Source: Bacteroidales bacterium
GTDB lineage: Bacteria > Bacteroidota > Bacteroidia > Bacteroidales > VadinHA17
Length of the DNA stretch: 8,975 nt
Assembly: GCA_022615595.1 (NCBI GenBank)
Contig: JAKEGI010000241.1
Span: 1-8,975, forward strand
Direction of reading: 5' to 3'
The position numbers were made by a program, and so were the translations under genes. Positions 6,421 through 8,975 of this stretch are shown here, one piece after another. The notes under the pieces were generated by a model, which was not told where the DNA came from, made no database searches, and was given only the letters and a program-made list of their open reading frames with translations. The stretch's first letter is position 1. Every line of letters starts with the position of its first letter.

Positions 6421-8975
6421 CTATCTGAGGCCGAACCTGTATGATAATTTGATGAGAAAGACGTTGTATGGTCTCCTGGCGGTAAGCAGTTCATGGACCT
6501 GGTCACTCATGTCGAAATAGCCGTCACCGGTATAGTAATCGCGGGTCTGTGACCATACGAGATAGGCGGTTGAGCCGGGAAGAAACTCCCAGCGAACCAC
6601 CAGGTTACTCAGAAATTCGCTAACGGTGAAGTCAGGCTTGCCAAAACTGTAGTCAAATGAACCGTCAATATCTTCATCAACAAGGTAACTACCGTTTTCT
6701 TCATCAAATATTATCTCATTGTCATTGTATGTATGAAACCTGTCAGTGAAAGCGGCAGCATTGGGGTCAGTAATGTATTTGAAATCAGTATATGATCCTG
6801 ATCCGAAGAAGGGCTGGCCCCAGTACTGAATTGTAAGGTCGGGAGTGATGCTATAATCAATCCTGAAGGATATACTAAGTATTTCCTGGTCTATTGATCC
6901 GAAAATATATCGAGGATCATCAGAGTCACCGTCATTTTCCGTGGTTTCTACATACTGCATTATATTCCTCGACTTGCTCCATTCCGGTTCAGCACTCAGG
7001 GTAAGTGTGTTGAAGGGCCTGTAGCTAAGTTCAACTCCCAGTTCGTATTCCTCATAATAGTCTTCAAATCCCCAACCATAGCGAAGATCGAGCTCCGCCA
7101 CGAGTTTTTTTCGTTCACTTGTGCTTACGCCTCCAGAAAACCTGGCTGTTCCCGGCATCAGCATTGAAGGTCCTCCACGGAGAAGGAGATTGTCTCTCTC
7201 ACGGCTGTTGACGCCTCCTCCGAAGTATGTGTTCCACAGATTCTTATAGCCTGCATGCCAGGAGAATTCATCGCCAACCATCAGTGTATTTCCGCCGAAA
7301 TCAGCTACATGAAACACATTGGTGCCGAATGACATGCGGTTAAATATGCTGAAGGGTTTATTTATGCTGTAGTTTATGACACCGACGCCAAGGAACTGGT
7401 CAGCGACTCTCATATATCCAAGGTCGTTGAGCTCAAATCCGGGGGACTTCCAGGAAGCGAGATAGAGCAGGTTAAGATTGCCGCCGATCTTTCCTGTCAA
7501 GAGATTACCTCCATAGCCGCTGAGTGATGTGCGGGTGGGGTCATATTCCACATAGTCTGCATCGGGTCTTACATAATTATGTACAGGAGATCGCTGTGTA
7601 CGTGCAATGTCATTTTCATTTCCGGTGATGTTACTGAAGGCAGTACGGACCTGAAAAATATAATTCATATCCCTGAAATACTGAGTGAAATCCAACCCTG
7701 CAGCAGTTGCTGACTTATGAAAATAATCTTCAGTCTCCTCATCGAGTGACCTTATAGTACTGGTCATCATACCCCCGATAATTGTCTTCCCCCCCTTGAA
7801 ATCCTGCTGTACCCTTCCCACGGCATAATTGGCAAAGGGTTCAGCCTTGACATATGACGTTTCGCCGGTTTCCTCATTGTAAATCTTTGTGTTCACCTCT
7901 GCTGTGACGGCATCAATTGCCCCTACGGAGAGGCCGGAGCCGGATTTGCCTGTTAGTTTTGCAGCTCCGATGATAGGGATGAATGCAGGAGTATAGGCAT
8001 ATTCAGACTCATCGGGGCTGGCGGGGTGCCTGGGGCTGCGGCCGATTCTCCTGGAGTAGAAGAGATTATCATTACCCACATCGCCGTCGCCGATACCCAA
8101 TCCGAAACTTGTGATATTTTTTCCTTCAATAAAAAATGGTCTCTTCTCCCGGAAGTATGACTCAAAGGCAGTAAGATTCACTTCTGAGGGGTCAGCCTCA
8201 ACCTGGCCAAAGTCAGGATTAAGGGTAAGGCTCATGATCATATTGTTTGTGATGCCTATTTTGGCATCGAGGCCGGCATTGACCTTGAAGTCAGATCCAT
8301 CGAGCCATGGGTTGCCTTCTTCGGCCTCATAGGTTTCAAGTTTTGCCACTCCGTAGGGTGTGAGGTCGAAGAGAGTACGCGGCTTTATATTGTTAAGACC
8401 ATTCAGCAGTCCTGCATTATGCACAAGCCCGGAAGCATTTCTGGCTATTGGCTGCCAGAGGTCGGTCTCATCATGCCGGTATATTTCCCTTATTATTTCA
8501 AGTCCCCAGGTCTGGTTTTCGCTGGCTGAGAAGCGCAGTTGGGTAAGAGGGATCCGCATCTCAGCTGCCCATCCCCAGTCATATATAGCTGTCCTTACGT
8601 ACCATATCGGGTCAAAGGTCTCGTCCTCATTCATGCCGTCATCGGTCCAGATGAGATCGCCTTTGACGCCTGCGGCACTGACGCCGAAGCCAAAGGCGGT
8701 GCGCTGGTCGAAATATGAATCGAGGGCAATCATCACTACATCGCCATCTGTGTCATCACGGCGGGTCATCCTCGAGACAATGCTGTCAGGGGCGGTGTCA
8801 TATGCCTTTATGGCCACATAGATATCAGAGTCGTCATAGAGAATCTTGAATTCGGTTTTCTGACGCACCGGGGCTCCTTCGGCGGGTTCGAACTGAAAGA
8901 AGTCTCCACCCCATTCACCGGCGCTCCAGGCTTCATCATCAAGGTGTCCGTTAATAACCGGAGGGGTGCTGATCC
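6421..8975 (-). CDS. DUF5916 protein: CBM9-like domain plus outer-membrane beta-barrel (5' partial)
   Basis: The frame is open through the right edge, so the true start and signal peptide lie outside; 850 residues are visible. The GTG at 8868 is internal: the codons before it read PPVINGHLDDEAW and FFQFEPAEGAPV, the usual start of the mature family. Visible residues 1 to about 195 form a carbohydrate-binding family 9-like beta-sandwich (ILYDDSDIYVAIKAYD, WAAEMRIPLTQLRFS, WGLEIIREI). The family hallmark LNPDFGQVEADPSEVN (from about 251), then EKRPFFIEG, leads into about 560 residues rich in alternating aromatic/hydrophobic strands. It ends FLIKLSYRFGLR, as outer-membrane barrels do. Acidic, Asp/Asn-rich loops occur near the C-terminus (about 6650-6740 and 6915-6950). 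The function is unknown; sugar-ligand binding is only suggested by the fold name. It ends 3 bp from the convergent anSME gene. The family call is firm. Confidence 0.92.
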   Translation of the reverse strand, partial: ISTPPVINGHLDDEAWSAGEWGGDFFQFEPAEGAPVRQKTEFKILYDDSDIYVAIKAYDTAPDSIVSRMTRRDDTDGDVVMIALDSYFDQRTAFGFGVSAAGVKGDLIWTDDGMNEDETFDPIWYVRTAIYDWGWAAEMRIPLTQLRFSASENQTWGLEIIREIYRHDETDLWQPIARNASGLVHNAGLLNGLNNIKPRTLFDLTPYGVAKLETYEAEEGNPWLDGSDFKVNAGLDAKIGITNNMIMSLTLNPDFGQVEADPSEVNLTAFESYFREKRPFFIEGKNITSFGLGIGDGDVGNDNLFYSRRIGRSPRHPASPDESEYAYTPAFIPIIGAAKLTGKSGSGLSVGAIDAVTAEVNTKIYNEETGETSYVKAEPFANYAVGRVQQDFKGGKTIIGGMMTSTIRSLDEETEDYFHKSATAAGLDFTQYFRDMNYIFQVRTAFSNITGNENDIARTQRSPVHNYVRPDADYVEYDPTRTSLSGYGGNLLTGKIGGNLNLLYLASWKSPGFELNDLGYMRVADQFLGVGVINYSINKPFSIFNRMSFGTNVFHVADFGGNTLMVGDEFSWHAGYKNLWNTYFGGGVNSRERDNLLLRGGPSMLMPGTARFSGGVSTSERKKLVAELDLRYGWGFEDYYEEYELGVELSYRPFNTLTLSAEPEWSKSRNIMQYVETTENDGDSDDPRYIFGSIDQEILSISFRIDYSITPDLTIQYWGQPFFGSGSYTDFKYITDPNAAAFTDRFHTYNDNEIIFDEENGSYLVDEDIDGSFDYSFGKPDFTVSEFLSNLVVRWEFLPGSTAYLVWSQTRDYYTGDGYFDMSDQVHELLTARRPYNVFLIKLSYRFGLR

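Noticed and set aside
8360..8821. Plus-strand 153-codon open frame
   Set aside because: It is antisense to the clear DUF5916 coding frame and has no recognisable motif or start context.
8866..8868. GTG as start of the DUF5916 protein
   Set aside because: The frame continues to the window edge and the extra residues match the conserved family N-terminus, so the gene is partial.

Overview
The window looks like chromosome of an anaerobic member of the Bacteroidota, probably an environmental or gut Bacteroidales/Marinilabiliales-type lineage. The reasons are: a DUF5916 outer-membrane barrel with an N-terminal CBM9-like domain, which is typical of this phylum; a lipoprotein M28 peptidase; no Shine-Dalgarno sites before the genes; an oxygen-sensitive sulfatase-maturase-type radical SAM enzyme; and middling GC content. 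No rRNA, tRNA, CRISPR array, transposase or phage gene was seen. Coding density is very high and no stretch over 300 bases lacks a gene.

Left part (1-4160). Two plus-strand genes 14 bp apart encode a YgeY-type M20 hydrolase (5' end cut by the window) and the knotted carbamoyltransferase YgeW. Facing them is a hyuA-type dihydropyrimidinase/hydantoinase. These three families belong to the E. coli ygeW-ygeX-ygeY-hyuA cluster, which is linked to selenium-dependent molybdenum hydroxylases and anaerobic purine/uric-acid breakdown. Here the order differs: hyuA is convergent with ygeW, and ygeX is not visible. The two convergent genes meet inside a perfect 28-bp palindrome that supplies both stop codons. 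Upstream of hyuA on the minus strand lies a 77-codon remnant of a Rossmann-fold epimerase/SDR-like gene. It appears to carry an internal in-frame deletion and a lost C-terminus, and may sit behind the only plausible promoter for hyuA.

Right part (4161-8975). A secreted lipoprotein of the M28 zinc aminopeptidase family is followed 37 bp later by an anaerobic sulfatase-maturating enzyme (anSME) with all eleven iron-sulfur cysteines. Converging on it with only 3 bp between stop codons is a large DUF5916 protein (CBM9-like domain plus predicted outer-membrane beta-barrel), whose 5' end runs off the right edge.

Functional reading. The left genes fit hydrolysis and carbamoyl transfer on ureido or hydantoin-like intermediates in the cytoplasm. 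The right genes deal with the cell envelope: an exported peptidase, a maturase whose sulfatase substrates are not in the window, and an outer-membrane barrel of unknown role. I see no direct link between the two halves. Nothing here is clearly a new system. The most unusual points are the palindrome shared by two stop codons, the rearranged purine-type cluster, the doubled TTAACC-N4-GGTTAA palindrome inside hyuA, and the decayed gene ahead of hyuA.
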